Counted from the first letter of the stretch, positions 42,121 to 51,377 are shown. The stretch is DNA of 64,000 nucleotides from Faeciplasma sp964650705 (GCA_964650705.1 CAZYUJ010000001.1:62001-126000), one strand, 5' to 3'. Numbers and translations: made by a program. Notes: a model not told the origin generated them from the letters alone.

Positions 42121-42690
42121 TCACAGTCTTATTATCCTGTCGCAAAGAGCTTTTGCTTCATCCTCACTGTGAGTGATGAGCAAAAACGTTTTCCCTGCGG
42201 TCTTTTCCTTGATCAGCTCTAAAACCGATTCCAAGGTCACGGTGTCGATCCCCTTAAGCGGCTCATCAAAGATGAAAATATCGGCATCTGTCAAAAGCGC
42301 CCTTGCGATGGCAACACGCCTTTTTTCGCCGCCCGAAAGCTCCTTGACCGCCTTTTCGGTGATCTCATCAGTCAGCTTCAACCTGCTGAAGATCTCGTCA
42401 AGCTCATCCTTTGGAATATCCCAGTTTGCGGCAACTCTGACGTTCGCTCTTGCGCTCAAAGCGTCCATCAGCCTGTTTTCCTGGAACACGACGCCAAAGC
42501 TGTCGCTCTCAACCTTGACAGTTCCCGAATTTGGCTTGATAAGCCCTAAGATCAGGTTTATCAAAGTTGTCTTTCCGGCGCCCGAACGCCCCATAACAGC
42601 AACTCTCTCGCCCTTAGCTATCTCGATCGAGAAGCCCTCTAAAACCGTTTGCTCACCAAAGCGTTTGATAACATTATCAAGTCTTATCAT
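42121..42690 (-). CDS. ABC transporter ATP-binding protein (NitT/TauT type)
   Basis: The 189-residue ATPase is short but complete: Walker A G-R-S-G-A-G-K-T (about 34-41), Q loop V-F-Q-E-N-R-L-M, signature L-S-G-G-E-K-R-R (about 118-125), Walker B I-F-I-F-D-E-P and H-loop T-H-S-E-D-E-A. It belongs with the permease and binding protein upstream in an aliphatic-sulfonate/nitrate/thiamine-precursor-type importer. Its start overlaps the permease stop by four bases. Confidence 0.92.
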   Translation of the reverse strand: MIRLDNVIKRFGEQTVLEGFSIEIAKGERVAVMGRSGAGKTTLINLILGLIKPNSGTVKVESDSFGVVFQENRLMDALSARANVRVAANWDIPKDELDEIFSRLKLTDEITEKAVKELSGGEKRRVAIARALLTDADIFIFDEPLKGIDTVTLESVLELIKEKTAGKTFLLITHSEDEAKALCDRIIRL

Positions 42691-43469
42691 GCTCTATACC
42701 GCCTTTCGATAGCCCTTTGAGCACTCTTCAGGATCAGCATAAACAGCTTTTCAAAGGCTGTGCTCACAGCGATTATAACAGCGGTCCAAGCCAAAAGCTC
42801 GCCGGTCTCAAAATACAGCTTTGCTCTATACAGATTCTCACCGATTGAGCCTGTTGTGATTCCGATGACCTCGGCTGCAACGCCGCTCTTCCAGCACAAT
42901 CCCAACGATATCGAACAAGCCGACACAAAGAACGGCATAACATCGGGCAGATAAATATATAAAAGCACCTTCAATTTCGAGAATTTATATACCCTTGCCA
43001 TTTCCAAAAGCTTTTTATCAGTCGATTCTATCCCTTTGAGAACGTTGAGATATACAACGGGGAACACCATCAAAAACGAGATGAATATTGCCAAGTTTTT
43101 GTTTCCGAACCATATCAGAGCCAAAATAATAAAGGATGCCACAGGTGTTGCTTTGATGACTGATGTTATCGGCTCAAGGAGAGTCTTGATCATAAGCACC
43201 TTGCTTGATACCGCCGCCAACACCGTTCCCAAAACAAGAGCCAGCAAAAATCCGCCGATGATCCGAAGCGTTGAGTATAACAGCGCCGTCCAAAACTTTG
43301 AACTCCTTAAAAGCGATACCAAAGTCGCCGCCACCTTCACAGGTGAGGATATGATAAGCTCTGAGTTTATAGAAACGGCTATAGCCTCCCAGACAATTAT
43401 CCAGAAGGCGATAGCAAATATCTTGTATATTAACTTTTTGTGTTTAACCAAGATAGTAGAAATCTTCAC
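42687..43469 (-). CDS. ABC transporter permease (NitT/TauT type)
   Basis: The 260-residue permease has about six membrane segments and the EAA-like loop for ATPase contact (about residues 155-175, E-M-A-R-V-Y-K-F-S-K-L-K). The probable start is GTG at 43469, inside the end of the binding-protein gene (26-base overlap), so translation is coupled. The substrate is not evident. Confidence 0.9.
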   Translation of the reverse strand: MKISTILVKHKKLIYKIFAIAFWIIVWEAIAVSINSELIISSPVKVAATLVSLLRSSKFWTALLYSTLRIIGGFLLALVLGTVLAAVSSKVLMIKTLLEPITSVIKATPVASFIILALIWFGNKNLAIFISFLMVFPVVYLNVLKGIESTDKKLLEMARVYKFSKLKVLLYIYLPDVMPFFVSACSISLGLCWKSGVAAEVIGITTGSIGENLYRAKLYFETGELLAWTAVIIAVSTAFEKLFMLILKSAQRAIERRYRA

Positions 43470-44457
43470 CGGGCAATGCTCCTCCGACAGAAGTTGCGTC
43501 GCTGTTGAACAATACGTTCAAATATGTTTCAACGCTTGTTTTCATCTCTTCGCCCGTGATGTAAACGATATTGCAATAGGGAAGAGCCTTCTTCGCAACG
43601 CCTTCAGCAACGATGTCATATCCGCCGATCAAAGCAGCAGCTTCGTCAACGTTTGCGTTAACATATTCAACGGATGCTGCATATTCAGACATAAAGATGT
43701 CAACAGCTTCCTTGTTAGCTTCCAAGAATTCGTTTCTGACGACGGTCACACCTGTAACCATATCCGTGCCGTCGATAGCCTTATATTCTTCAACCAAATT
43801 AAGAGCGATCCTGATGCTTGCGTTGTTGTTCATTGCAACCGTAACATAGGGCTGAGGCAAAACGGCAACAGCATTTTCAGCGCCTGCAAGCATTGCGGCA
43901 ACCTCTGCAGCCTCGCTCTTGAACTCGATGGTAACGTCATTTTCGGGGTCGATTCCGTTGCTCTTCAAGATATAGTTGAGGGTATATTCGGGAGTTGTGC
44001 CCTTACCGGTCGAATAAATCGTCTTGCCCTTGAGGTCTGCAACCGAGTTGATGGTCTCGCCGGTCTCAACAACATACAAAACGCCCAATGTGTTGATGTT
44101 CAAAATGCTGATAGCGCCTTCGGTCTTCTTATAGAGGACAGAAGCGAGGTTTGCGGGAACGTTTGCAATGTCGATCTCACCGTTAACGATCTTGGGAACA
44201 AGCTCGTCAGCAGTGCCGAACATCGAAACGTTATAAATGTTTGTTGTCAATCCCTTGTCGCTGTTGTCCATAAGCTTGACCATGCCCATCGTTGTGGGGC
44301 CCTTCATCGAGCCGATGTTGATGGTGATGGGATCTGCAAGATCGCCTTCGCCCTGCATATCGACGTCGGGAGTGTCATCGTTTGCGTTGCTTTGGCAAGC
44401 AACAAACAAAGTAAGAACAAGTGCGAGTGAGAGGATAAGTGCGAGTAATTTTTTCAT
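43444..44457 (-). CDS. ABC transporter substrate-binding lipoprotein (NMT1/SsuA-like)
   Basis: The 337-residue lipoprotein has a signal with lipobox L-F-V-A-C and an NMT1/SsuA-like periplasmic-binding-protein fold: I-N-I-G-S-M-K-G-P-T near the N-terminus, D-L-K-G-K-T-I-Y-S-T-G-K-G-T-T-P-E-Y (ligand loop) and T-V-V-R-N-E-F-L near residue 245. It is the first gene of the transporter operon. The ligand could be a sulfonate, nitrate, pyrimidine precursor or similar small anion. The adjacent Crp/Fnr gene upstream on the same strand may regulate it. Confidence 0.92.
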   Translation of the reverse strand: MKKLLALILSLALVLTLFVACQSNANDDTPDVDMQGEGDLADPITINIGSMKGPTTMGMVKLMDNSDKGLTTNIYNVSMFGTADELVPKIVNGEIDIANVPANLASVLYKKTEGAISILNINTLGVLYVVETGETINSVADLKGKTIYSTGKGTTPEYTLNYILKSNGIDPENDVTIEFKSEAAEVAAMLAGAENAVAVLPQPYVTVAMNNNASIRIALNLVEEYKAIDGTDMVTGVTVVRNEFLEANKEAVDIFMSEYAASVEYVNANVDEAAALIGGYDIVAEGVAKKALPYCNIVYITGEEMKTSVETYLNVLFNSDATSVGGALPGEDFYYLG

Positions 44458-44507
44458 TGCGGATTAGTCCTTTCGAATTAAAATGTATAATAATTAAATT
44501 AATACCG

Positions 44508-45155
44508 TTAGTTGCTGATGGAATATGCCGATAGCTTTTCCTTGTCTTTGATGATCATCTTGTCCGATAAAGCTTCAATAACGCCTTGGTTTTCAAGCTC
44601 GGCAACAGCTCTGAACAGTGATGCCCGTGATATACAAAGCTGTCTTGCGAGTTCGTCCTTCGAAACTATCTTTGCTTCACCGTTTACGGCATTCATTTCA
44701 AGCCAACAGGCAAATCTCGGAACGCTTCCCGTAACCGAAATGAGTCTAAGCTTTTTCGCTAAATAAACCATCTTTTCGTTGCAAAGCTTAACGTATCTAT
44801 ACATCAGCGCACTGTCAGACGACAAAAGTGCCGCGAATTCATCCTTCGGGATAAAAAGCACCTTTGTGTGAACTCTTGCGATAAGTCTTGTCGGCATTTT
44901 TTCGGAAACGAAGATGTTGCAGATCCCGAATTCAACTCCCGTGCGTGATATCGACACCGCTCCTGTTTCAGATGATGAAACGCTTGCCGAGCCCGAAAGT
45001 ATCACGCCGACACAGTCAAACCCGTTCTGAACCTCGGATATCTCCTCACCGCGCTTGAATTCCTTTATAAATTGTCCGGTTGCGCTTGATATATCAGCTC
45101 CTGCGAACAGCTTGGAAGCGTTAAGCGCCTGTGCGATCAGCTCTCGGTTTGACAT
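44508..45155 (-). CDS. Crp/Fnr-family transcriptional regulator
   Basis: The 215-residue protein starts at the ATG at 45155 (GAAAGGAACTTTT upstream). It has an N-terminal cyclic-nucleotide-binding-like beta barrel (about 15-125), a dimer helix and a C-terminal winged helix (about 145-210) with S-K-D-E-L-A-R-Q-L-C-I-S-R-A-S-L-F-R-A-V-A-E-L. No N-terminal Cys cluster of the Fnr iron-sulfur type is seen. It lies 50 bases upstream of the transporter operon on the same strand, so it is the likely regulator of that operon. Confidence 0.9.
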   Translation of the reverse strand: MSNRELIAQALNASKLFAGADISSATGQFIKEFKRGEEISEVQNGFDCVGVILSGSASVSSSETGAVSISRTGVEFGICNIFVSEKMPTRLIARVHTKVLFIPKDEFAALLSSDSALMYRYVKLCNEKMVYLAKKLRLISVTGSVPRFACWLEMNAVNGEAKIVSKDELARQLCISRASLFRAVAELENQGVIEALSDKMIIKDKEKLSAYSISN

Positions 45156-45275
45156 AAAAGTTCCTTTCTCATGCTCATTATATATAAAATATGCACCCGA
45201 TTTATAACATAACGAATAATAAACTGTTAATAACCGTCTCATATGATACTATATTTTCGAGAAAAAATCAAGCTA

Positions 45276-45304
45276 TTGAAATAATTATAATATTGTGGTA
45301 TAAT
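45276..45304 (+). promoter_or_regulatory. Sigma-A promoter of M29 aminopeptidase gene
   Basis: TTGAAA (45276-45281), 17-bp spacer, TATAAT (45299-45304). Confidence 0.85.
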
Positions 45305-45343
45305 AATTTTTATGTTGATTCCAAAATGAAAGGATGATGTTTG

Positions 45344-46573
45344 ATGAAAAAATCAACCATTAAAAAATATGCAAAACTTATCGTCCGTGTGGGCGCAAAC
45401 GTTCAAAAGGGTCAGTCCGTTGTCATAAGCTGCAGCGTCGATCAGGCTGAGTTCTGTGCTCTCGTTGTTGACGAAGCTTATAAGGCAGGAGCTAAGTATG
45501 TCACAGTTAACTGGAGCTACGGCCCGTTGACCAAGCTCGCATACCGCCACGAATCCGTTAAAACTCTTTCCACCGTTTTGAAGTGGCAGGAAGAGAAGCT
45601 CGCATGGCAGGCAAACGAGCTCCCCTGTATGATCCACATCGTTTCGGAAGATCCCGATGGTTTAAAGGGCATCAACCCCGCAAAAATGCAGAAGGTAAGC
45701 CGCTTGAGATACCCCATCATCAAGCCCTATCGCGACAAGATGGAGTCGAAGTATCAGTGGACGATCGCTGCTGTTCCCGGCGAAGCTTGGGCAAAGAAGG
45801 TGTTCCCCGGCTTGCGAAAGAGCGCTGCTGTTGAAGCGCTTTGGAAGCTCATTCTCGAGGCTGTATATGTTACCGATGACAACGATCCTATCGCAGTCTG
45901 GGATAAGGTCAACGCTGACTTCAAGGAAAGATGCGCCAAGCTTAACAAATATCACTTTGACTATTTGCACTATACCTCCTCAAACGGAACCGATTTCAAG
46001 TGCTGGTTAATGCCGAAGTCCCGTTGGTGCGGCGGCGGTGAATATGACCTCAACGGTCACTACTTCAACCCCAATATGCCCACTATCGAAGTGTTCACGA
46101 CCCCCTGCAAGGGCAAGGCTGAGGGCAAGGTCGTTTCCACAAAGCCCCTTTCCTATCAGGGCCAGTTGATCGAGAACTTCTCCATCACCTTTGAAAACGG
46201 CAAGGCTGTTTCCTGCGAGGCTGAAAAGGGTCAGGAGCTTTTGGAAAAGATGATCACAATGGACGAAGGCGCTGCAATGATCGGCGAATTGGCACTTGTT
46301 CCCGTTGATTCTCCCATCAGCAACCAGAACGTTCTTTATTATGAGACTCTCTTCGATGAAAATGCATCCTGCCACATCGCTTTGGGAAGAGGCTACAGAG
46401 ACTGCGTTGAAGGCTATGAAGACCTTTCCGATGAAGATTTCAAGGCGATGGGCGTTAACGATTCGATGATCCACGTTGACTTCATGATCGGCTCGAGCGA
46501 TATGTCTATCGTCGGCTACACTCACGACGGCGAAGCGGTTGAGATCTTCAAGGACGGCAACTTTGCTATCTGA
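45344..46573 (+). CDS. M29-family metallo-aminopeptidase
   Basis: The 409-residue cytoplasmic peptidase starts at the ATG at 45344, nine bases after AAAGGA. Family features: the N-terminal Y-A-K-L-I-V-R-V-G-A-N-V-Q-K-G-Q, E-L-A-L-V-P-V-D-S-P-I-S, L-F-D-E-N-A-S-C-H-I-A-L-G (metal site) and near the end I-H-V-D-F-M-I-G-S (metal site). It is a co-catalytic metal exopeptidase of the AmpS/PepS group, used for peptide turnover. Single gene with its own promoter. Confidence 0.94.
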   Translation: MKKSTIKKYAKLIVRVGANVQKGQSVVISCSVDQAEFCALVVDEAYKAGAKYVTVNWSYGPLTKLAYRHESVKTLSTVLKWQEEKLAWQANELPCMIHIVSEDPDGLKGINPAKMQKVSRLRYPIIKPYRDKMESKYQWTIAAVPGEAWAKKVFPGLRKSAAVEALWKLILEAVYVTDDNDPIAVWDKVNADFKERCAKLNKYHFDYLHYTSSNGTDFKCWLMPKSRWCGGGEYDLNGHYFNPNMPTIEVFTTPCKGKAEGKVVSTKPLSYQGQLIENFSITFENGKAVSCEAEKGQELLEKMITMDEGAAMIGELALVPVDSPISNQNVLYYETLFDENASCHIALGRGYRDCVEGYEDLSDEDFKAMGVNDSMIHVDFMIGSSDMSIVGYTHDGEAVEIFKDGNFAI

Positions 46574-46696
46574 GCCTATCTGAAAAATCTGTCAGACAGC
46601 TTTTTTCGGTATGCTGTCACACGTTTATCACAATATGACTTTATAATCAATGACGCATTAAAGATGCGATAGAATATTTGAAAATTGGAGTTCAAA

Positions 46697-47773
46697 ATGA
46701 ATAGTTTGAAAAAGCTTTTGGCGCTCGTTCTTGTTTTGGTAATGGCGCTCACAGTCTTCACAGCTTGCGGAAAGGAAGACGAAAACACGGAAAACTCGAT
46801 AGCAGGTCTTTATATCAACGGCGAAATGGTCTTGGACAGCGACGACATCTTCATGACCATCAACGGATATGAAGTTCCCTTCGATGAATACAGATATATG
46901 TATATGTATCTCGACCTCAACTATTTCTCACAGGGCGACTCTTCTTATTGGGTCTCTTATCCCGAGGATTTCGCTTATCTCAATAACGTGACAGCTTCCT
47001 ATGTTTTGGAGGCTAACTGGGGCAACCTTTTGGCTCAGGAATACGGAATCACTCTTACCGAAGAGGATCTCGCAACCGTCGATAGTTATATGAACGAGCA
47101 GATCGCTTACTTCGAATCCGAAGAGGCATTCGAAGCAGCTCTTGTTGAAAGCGGAATGTCAAGAGATCTTCTGAGACGCCTTTTGCAGCAGGAAATTATG
47201 TGCAACCGTGTATATGAAGATCTTTACGCAACGGAAGGCGCTCCCTTGGCACCTTCTGACGAAGAGATCAGACAGACTCTTCTTAACGACTATGTTCGCA
47301 CACAGCACCTTCTTATTTCCTTCGATCACTTCGAGGATCTTGAGGGCTATGAGGAATATACCGAAGAAGAGCTTAAGGCTGCGGCACTCGAGCTTGCAAC
47401 TAACTGCCTTGAACTCATCAACAACGGCACGGCTACCATCTATGATCTCGCTCAGGAGATCGGCGACGACCCCGGAATGCTGGACAACGAAGAAGGATAT
47501 TTGTTCACCTATGATGAGATGCTCGATGAATTCGAAGAAGCATCATTTGCTCTCGAGGTCGGTCAGATCAGCGGAATCGTTGAGACTACCCGTGGCTATC
47601 ATATCATCCAGCGTCTTGAACATGAGTTGTATATCGTTGCTAACTCCGATGAATGCCGTGAGCTTGTGATCAACGCAAAATTCAACAGCGACGTTGATAA
47701 ATTGCTCGCAAATGCTGAGGTCATTTATAACGAGAACTATGACCTTATGACCTCTGACAGCATTCAGTATTAA
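46697..47773 (+). CDS. Parvulin-like (PrsA/SurA) foldase lipoprotein
   Basis: The 358-residue lipoprotein starts at the ATG at 46697 (TTGGAGTTCAAA upstream) with lipobox F-T-A-C. Residues 40-190 form a helical chaperone-like part with many Tyr and Glu. The parvulin-type domain follows (about 200-320): R-T-Q-H-L-L-I-S near its start and E-E-A-S-F-A-L-E-V-G-Q-I-S-G-I-V-E-T-x-x-G-Y-H-I-I at its end, which are strong PpiC signatures. It is an extracellular foldase for secreted proteins, similar in type to the truncated gene at the left edge of the window. The next gene follows on the same strand. Confidence 0.9.
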   Translation: MNSLKKLLALVLVLVMALTVFTACGKEDENTENSIAGLYINGEMVLDSDDIFMTINGYEVPFDEYRYMYMYLDLNYFSQGDSSYWVSYPEDFAYLNNVTASYVLEANWGNLLAQEYGITLTEEDLATVDSYMNEQIAYFESEEAFEAALVESGMSRDLLRRLLQQEIMCNRVYEDLYATEGAPLAPSDEEIRQTLLNDYVRTQHLLISFDHFEDLEGYEEYTEEELKAAALELATNCLELINNGTATIYDLAQEIGDDPGMLDNEEGYLFTYDEMLDEFEEASFALEVGQISGIVETTRGYHIIQRLEHELYIVANSDECRELVINAKFNSDVDKLLANAEVIYNENYDLMTSDSIQY

Positions 47774-47844
47774 TATTTGCTTGCAGTGCGGCTGCTGCGC
47801 TTTTGCGGCAGCCGTTTTCATTTGTTTTAGGGGAGGGGATAGAT

Positions 47845-49005
47845 TTGAAAAGATTTTTGGTCTTGTGGCTTATCTGTACAGTCTTGCTGACATCCTGTAA
47901 GATAACTGTCGGCAAAGAGGCCCGGACGAGCGTTACAACTCCGCCCACAAGCGAAGTCAGCTTCCCGACGACCTCTTCCGATCCGATAACAACTCCCGAA
48001 CCTACAACATCCCCCGAACCTACGACAACTCCCGAGCCTACGACAACTCCCGAACCTGCGACTACCCCCGAACCGACCACTACTCCCGAGCCTACGACAA
48101 GCGAAGTGACCACGCTTGATCCCGAACCTATAAAACTTGAGTTCCCCGAGGAGTTCTATATCCGTCTTGATGATATTTTCACGAGGTATTCGCTGAATCA
48201 GAATTGCGACGGCGACCCCGATAAATGCACCTGTGATCCAGAATATGAACAAAAGGATGCCGACGGCAACATCATTACTCCCCGCGACAGAGTTATGTCG
48301 ATCTATTTCTATGATATCGAGACGGGAAGCGAGCTGTTTGTCAATCCGGGAGTCCACTATCCCGTCGCAAGTCTTGTGAAGATCCCGTATTGCGTTTATA
48401 TCTATGAAAAGCTCACGTCGGGTGAGATATCTGAGGAGCTTACACTGACGTATGAAAAGCGCCACTATTTCCACGGTACGGGCGTTATCGTCAAAGGCAA
48501 TTTCGGCGATCAGTATACCGTTTTGCAGCTATTAAAGCTTGCCATTACGGAAAGTGACAACGTAGCTTTTGAAATGCTCAAGGACCTTTCGACCTGGGAG
48601 GATTTTACCGAGTATTGCATCGAAAACGGTTATTCTCACGAGACGGATACAAGAGCGAAATATCAAAAGATATGTCTTGAGTCAGCGGGAGCCGCAGGGC
48701 GAATGCTCTCAGGATTCCTTCGGTCTGACAGCCCCTTTGTCGAGGACTTCAAATATGATCTTACTCACACAAAAAACCGCATGATAAGATCAAATTATAC
48801 CGTATACCGAAAATACGGCTGGACTAATTTCGCCTTCCACGATGTTGCATATATTGACGCTCCTCATCCGTATGTATTGGCTATCTTAACCAATATCGAG
48901 GGTGAGGAAAACGCCGACTATGCTTTGTATAAGGAAGTGTCGCTTCTTGTCGAGGAATATTCACAGATAAGAGGAGAATCTGAGATTATCTCAAATAACG
49001 GTTGA
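47845..49005 (+). CDS. Class A beta-lactamase-fold serine hydrolase, lipoprotein
   Basis: The roughly 386-residue protein starts with TTG at 47845, behind GGGGAGGGGATAGAT. It has a lipobox (L-L-T-S-C), a Thr/Pro/Glu-rich linker of about six T-T-P-E-P units encoded by an 18-bp repeat (about 47990-48101), and a class A beta-lactamase/D-Ala-D-Ala-peptidase-like domain with S-L-V-K (SxxK nucleophile) and S-D-N (SDN-like loop). A K-T-G-type triad is replaced near the end (K-Y-G-W-T). A wall-modifying peptidase or esterase role is more plausible than beta-lactam hydrolysis, because the omega-loop Glu is not evident. Its stop codon lies inside the rnpB promoter. Confidence 0.85.
   Translation: MKRFLVLWLICTVLLTSCKITVGKEARTSVTTPPTSEVSFPTTSSDPITTPEPTTSPEPTTTPEPTTTPEPATTPEPTTTPEPTTSEVTTLDPEPIKLEFPEEFYIRLDDIFTRYSLNQNCDGDPDKCTCDPEYEQKDADGNIITPRDRVMSIYFYDIETGSELFVNPGVHYPVASLVKIPYCVYIYEKLTSGEISEELTLTYEKRHYFHGTGVIVKGNFGDQYTVLQLLKLAITESDNVAFEMLKDLSTWEDFTEYCIENGYSHETDTRAKYQKICLESAGAAGRMLSGFLRSDSPFVEDFKYDLTHTKNRMIRSNYTVYRKYGWTNFAFHDVAYIDAPHPYVLAILTNIEGEENADYALYKEVSLLVEEYSQIRGESEIISNNG
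47990..48101 (+). repeat. 18-bp tandem repeat encoding T-T-P-E-P linker
   Basis: Imperfect tandem units of the type ACAACTCCCGAACCTACG, in frame, within the serine hydrolase gene. Length variation by slippage would change the linker length only. Confidence 0.85.
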
Positions 49006-49030
49006 CAGAACGGAAAAATTATAGTAAAAT
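49002..49030 (+). promoter_or_regulatory. rnpB: Sigma-A promoter of rnpB
   Basis: TTGACA (49002-49007), 17-bp spacer, TAAAAT (49025-49030). The -35 box contains the TGA stop codon of the upstream gene. Confidence 0.88.
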
Positions 49031-49035
49031 ACAGC

Positions 49036-49386
49036 GTGCGAGTAAGCTATACGGCAGCGGACGTCGATTTTTCGGCGGATGAGGAAAGTCCGAGCATCGC
49101 AGAGCAGGGTAGCTGCTAACGGCAGCCGAGGGCGACCTTAGGGAAAGTGCAACAGAAATATACCGCCGTGAAAGCGGCAAGGATGGAAAGGCGAGGTAAG
49201 AGCTCACCGGAGTATAGGAGACTATACTGCCATGTAAACCCTACCCGATGCAACACCGTTTGGTTCAATATATCTTAACGTCTGCTCGGCGGATGTATTG
49301 TTAAAGGTGGCTTGATCTGTGCGGCAACGCACAGGCTAGATAGATTGCCGTACACGACAAAACTCGGCTTATCGGCTTAGTCGCAC
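49036..49386 (+). ncRNA. rnpB: RNase P RNA (type A-like)
   Basis: Catalytic RNA that matures tRNA 5' ends. The conserved cores are present: GAGGAAAGTCCGAGC near the 5' end, the P10-P11 region with GGATGGAAAGGCGAGGTAAGAG, GTAAACCC, AGATAGATTGCCG, and ACTCGGCTTA near the 3' end. GTGCGA with TAAGC at the 5' end pairs with GCTTA and TCGCAC at the 3' end to close helix P1, which sets the borders. A T-run follows the 3' end directly and may terminate transcription. I did not fold the whole molecule, so the A/B type is a judgement. Confidence 0.96.
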
Positions 49387-49449
49387 TTTTTGTCTATCAC
49401 CCTTCGGGGATATAATATACCGCTTCGGCGGCGAAACGGAGAACGTAAA

Positions 49450-50013
49450 ATGAAGATCGTTAACAGAATTTTGTGCATAGCTTTTGTTTTGATCCTGTCT
49501 TTGGGTCTTGTAGCTTGCGACAAGAATAAGATCGACGAGACCGTTGATCACGGATACGTAGAAGGATACTATTCCGAGCTTGCCTATGAAACACAGACTG
49601 ACGGAACCACGACCGAGCTTATCTATGTTTTGTGTACCGATGAAGAGCTCACTGATGCAATAGGAAAAAAGGTCGTTAACTTCGATCTTGACGGCAATAT
49701 GACTAAATATACCATCACCATCGGTGTGAATAAGATAGAGCAGCTTACAACTTTCACCCAAAGCGAGACCTCTTCCTTCTTCAGCGATATCGTTTTCGAT
49801 GACAACGAGAAGATGGCTTACGCTTCTTGGGAAAACATCACCACCGATCCCGAAAACGGAAATATCATTAAGAGCACCGGCACACAGGAATACTTCGAAA
49901 ACGGAAGCGTTAAGACCTATCACGAAGAACAATACACCAATGACGCATTGACTCAGACTGTTGACCGCGAATACAGCGAAGCAGGAGAGCTTATGAGCGA
50001 GACTATCAAGTAA
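49450..50013 (+). CDS. Lipoprotein with repeated antitoxin-like beta motifs, unknown function
   Basis: The 187-residue product starts at the ATG at 49450 (ACGGAGAACGTAAA upstream). It begins with a lipoprotein signal (lipobox L-V-A-C). The remainder is beta-rich and polar, with several short motifs of the type Y-x-x-x-G-x and E-Y-F-E-N-G-S-V-K-T-Y, similar to the repeated strands of MORN/antitoxin-YwqK-like proteins. I cannot assign a function. It follows rnpB and ends at its own terminator. Extracellular location is the only secure statement. Confidence 0.7.
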   Translation: MKIVNRILCIAFVLILSLGLVACDKNKIDETVDHGYVEGYYSELAYETQTDGTTTELIYVLCTDEELTDAIGKKVVNFDLDGNMTKYTITIGVNKIEQLTTFTQSETSSFFSDIVFDDNEKMAYASWENITTDPENGNIIKSTGTQEYFENGSVKTYHEEQYTNDALTQTVDREYSEAGELMSETIK

Positions 50014-50020
50014 TGTTTTC

Positions 50021-50049
50021 ACCGCAGAGCCTTCTGCGGTGTTTTTTTA
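50021..50049 (+). terminator. Terminator of lipoprotein gene
   Basis: ACCGCAGA-GCCT-TCTGCGGT followed by GTTTTTTT. Confidence 0.88.
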
Positions 50050-50055
50050 TCCCCC

Positions 50056-50148
50056 AACCCCGCCACCGCACGCCGCTCCTCACACGCCTCGCCTGCGGCT
50101 CGGCGGCTCGGCTTCGCCCTGCGACGGCTCACCTTAAACCCTGCTCAC
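50056..50148. repeat. GC-rich hairpin element F
   Basis: Shares CCCCGCCACCGCAC at its start and GGCTCG-CTTCGC then TGCGACGGCTCA at its end with element B (18586-18735), while the part between differs. Confidence 0.65.
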
Positions 50149-50186
50149 AAAAAACCACCACAGGATATATCCCATGGTGGTTTTTA
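50149..50186 (-). terminator. Terminator of ddl
   Basis: Minus strand AAAAACCACCA-TGGGATATATCCTG-TGGTGGTTTTTT, which terminates on both strands. Confidence 0.85.
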
Positions 50187-51377
50187 TTACATTTTGCTTC
50201 CCTTTGCGCCTTTTGTTCCGCCGCCGAGCTTGATGCCCTCAAGCACGTTGGTGTCAAATGCATAGGTTATCTTTTGCTGCTCGCGCGAAGCTTCAAGTGC
50301 GAGCGAAACAAGTCTGTCCAAAAGCTCACGGTATGTAACACCCTTAGGCTCCCAAAGATAGAAGGAAAGAGATCCCGGAATCGTGTTTATCTCGTTGAGA
50401 TAGATCTTGTTTGAGTCGTTGTCGATCATAAAGTCGATTCTCGAAACACCGCTGCAGCCCAAAACCTTGAATGCCTTGATGGCAAGTTCTTGAATCGTTG
50501 CGGTGTGTTCGCTTGAAATGTCAGCAGGGATGATGCGCTTGGTGCTTGCCATGCCCTTCGAGGACTTCGAACCGCCCAAATACTTCTCCTCATAGCTCAA
50601 GATCTCATCCGAACTGATGGGACGCTCACAAACCGAAGCCTCGGCGTGTCGATCATTTCCCAATACCGAACAGTTTATCTCGGTAAGGTTTGTGATAGCT
50701 CGCTCGACCAAGACCTTCTTTGAGTATAAGAAAGCATCGCTGAGCGCATCTTCAAGTGAGGATTTATTGCTTGCTTTTGAAATTCCGACGCTTGAACCGA
50801 GGTTCACGGGCTTGACGATAACGGGATAGCCGATCTGTGTCTCAATATCGTTAATGACCTTGATCTCATCAGCATCAAACTCATCAGCTCTGAACACCAA
50901 ACAGTCCAAAACGGGAATGCCGTTGTCCTTGAACATCGCCTTCATAGCATATTTGTCCATGCCGAGAGCCGAGGATAAAATGTCACAGCCAACGAAAGGA
51001 ATCCCGAGCATGTTAAGATATCCGGCAATAGTTCCGTCCTCAACATTAGTTCCGTGAACAACGGGGAAGGCAACGTCGATATAATCAACAAAAGGCTTTT
51101 CAAACATCTTTGTCTTGAGCTTGATGATCTCAGCACGGTCGCCGTTTTTGATGATGGTGACCTTATCGCTTTCGGAAAGAAGCTTTTTGATGTTTTTATA
51201 TGCTTCAATGTTTCCGATATCCTTGCCGACATACATCTCGCTGTTCTTGGAAATATAGATCGGTATAACGTCATATTTCTCTCTGTCGAGGCTGGCGCTT
51301 GCCTGTAAAGCTGAGATTATCGAAATCTCGTGCTCAACGCTCTTTCCGCCAAACATAAGTGCAAGTTTAATCTTCAT
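50187..51377 (-). CDS. ddl: D-alanine-D-alanine ligase
   Basis: Joins two D-Ala for the peptidoglycan stem. The 396-residue protein has the ATP-grasp fold: F-G-G-K-S-V-E-H-E-I-S at the N-terminus, V-V-H-G-T-N-V-E-D-G-T, P-V-I-V-K-P-V-N-L-G-S-S-V-G (about 190-203), S-R-I-D-F-M-I-D and E-I-N-T-I-P-G-S (magnesium-binding region). The C-terminal tail after I-A is longer than usual (K-L-G-G-G-T-K-G-A-K-G). The start follows GAAAGGAAATGATATATA. It is upstream of a GC-rich element and murF, so cell-wall precursor genes are clustered here. Confidence 0.95.
   Translation of the reverse strand: MKIKLALMFGGKSVEHEISIISALQASASLDREKYDVIPIYISKNSEMYVGKDIGNIEAYKNIKKLLSESDKVTIIKNGDRAEIIKLKTKMFEKPFVDYIDVAFPVVHGTNVEDGTIAGYLNMLGIPFVGCDILSSALGMDKYAMKAMFKDNGIPVLDCLVFRADEFDADEIKVINDIETQIGYPVIVKPVNLGSSVGISKASNKSSLEDALSDAFLYSKKVLVERAITNLTEINCSVLGNDRHAEASVCERPISSDEILSYEEKYLGGSKSSKGMASTKRIIPADISSEHTATIQELAIKAFKVLGCSGVSRIDFMIDNDSNKIYLNEINTIPGSLSFYLWEPKGVTYRELLDRLVSLALEASREQQKITYAFDTNVLEGIKLGGGTKGAKGSKM

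Noticed and set aside
43036..44430. 464-residue open frame antisense to the ABC permease and binding-protein genes
   Set aside because: Spans two well-supported genes on the other strand and shows no domain.
47845..49005. Resistance beta-lactamase
   Set aside because: It has SxxK and an SDN-like loop but no evident omega-loop glutamate or KTG triad, and it is a lipoprotein with a long wall-type linker; a wall-related peptidase or esterase is more likely.
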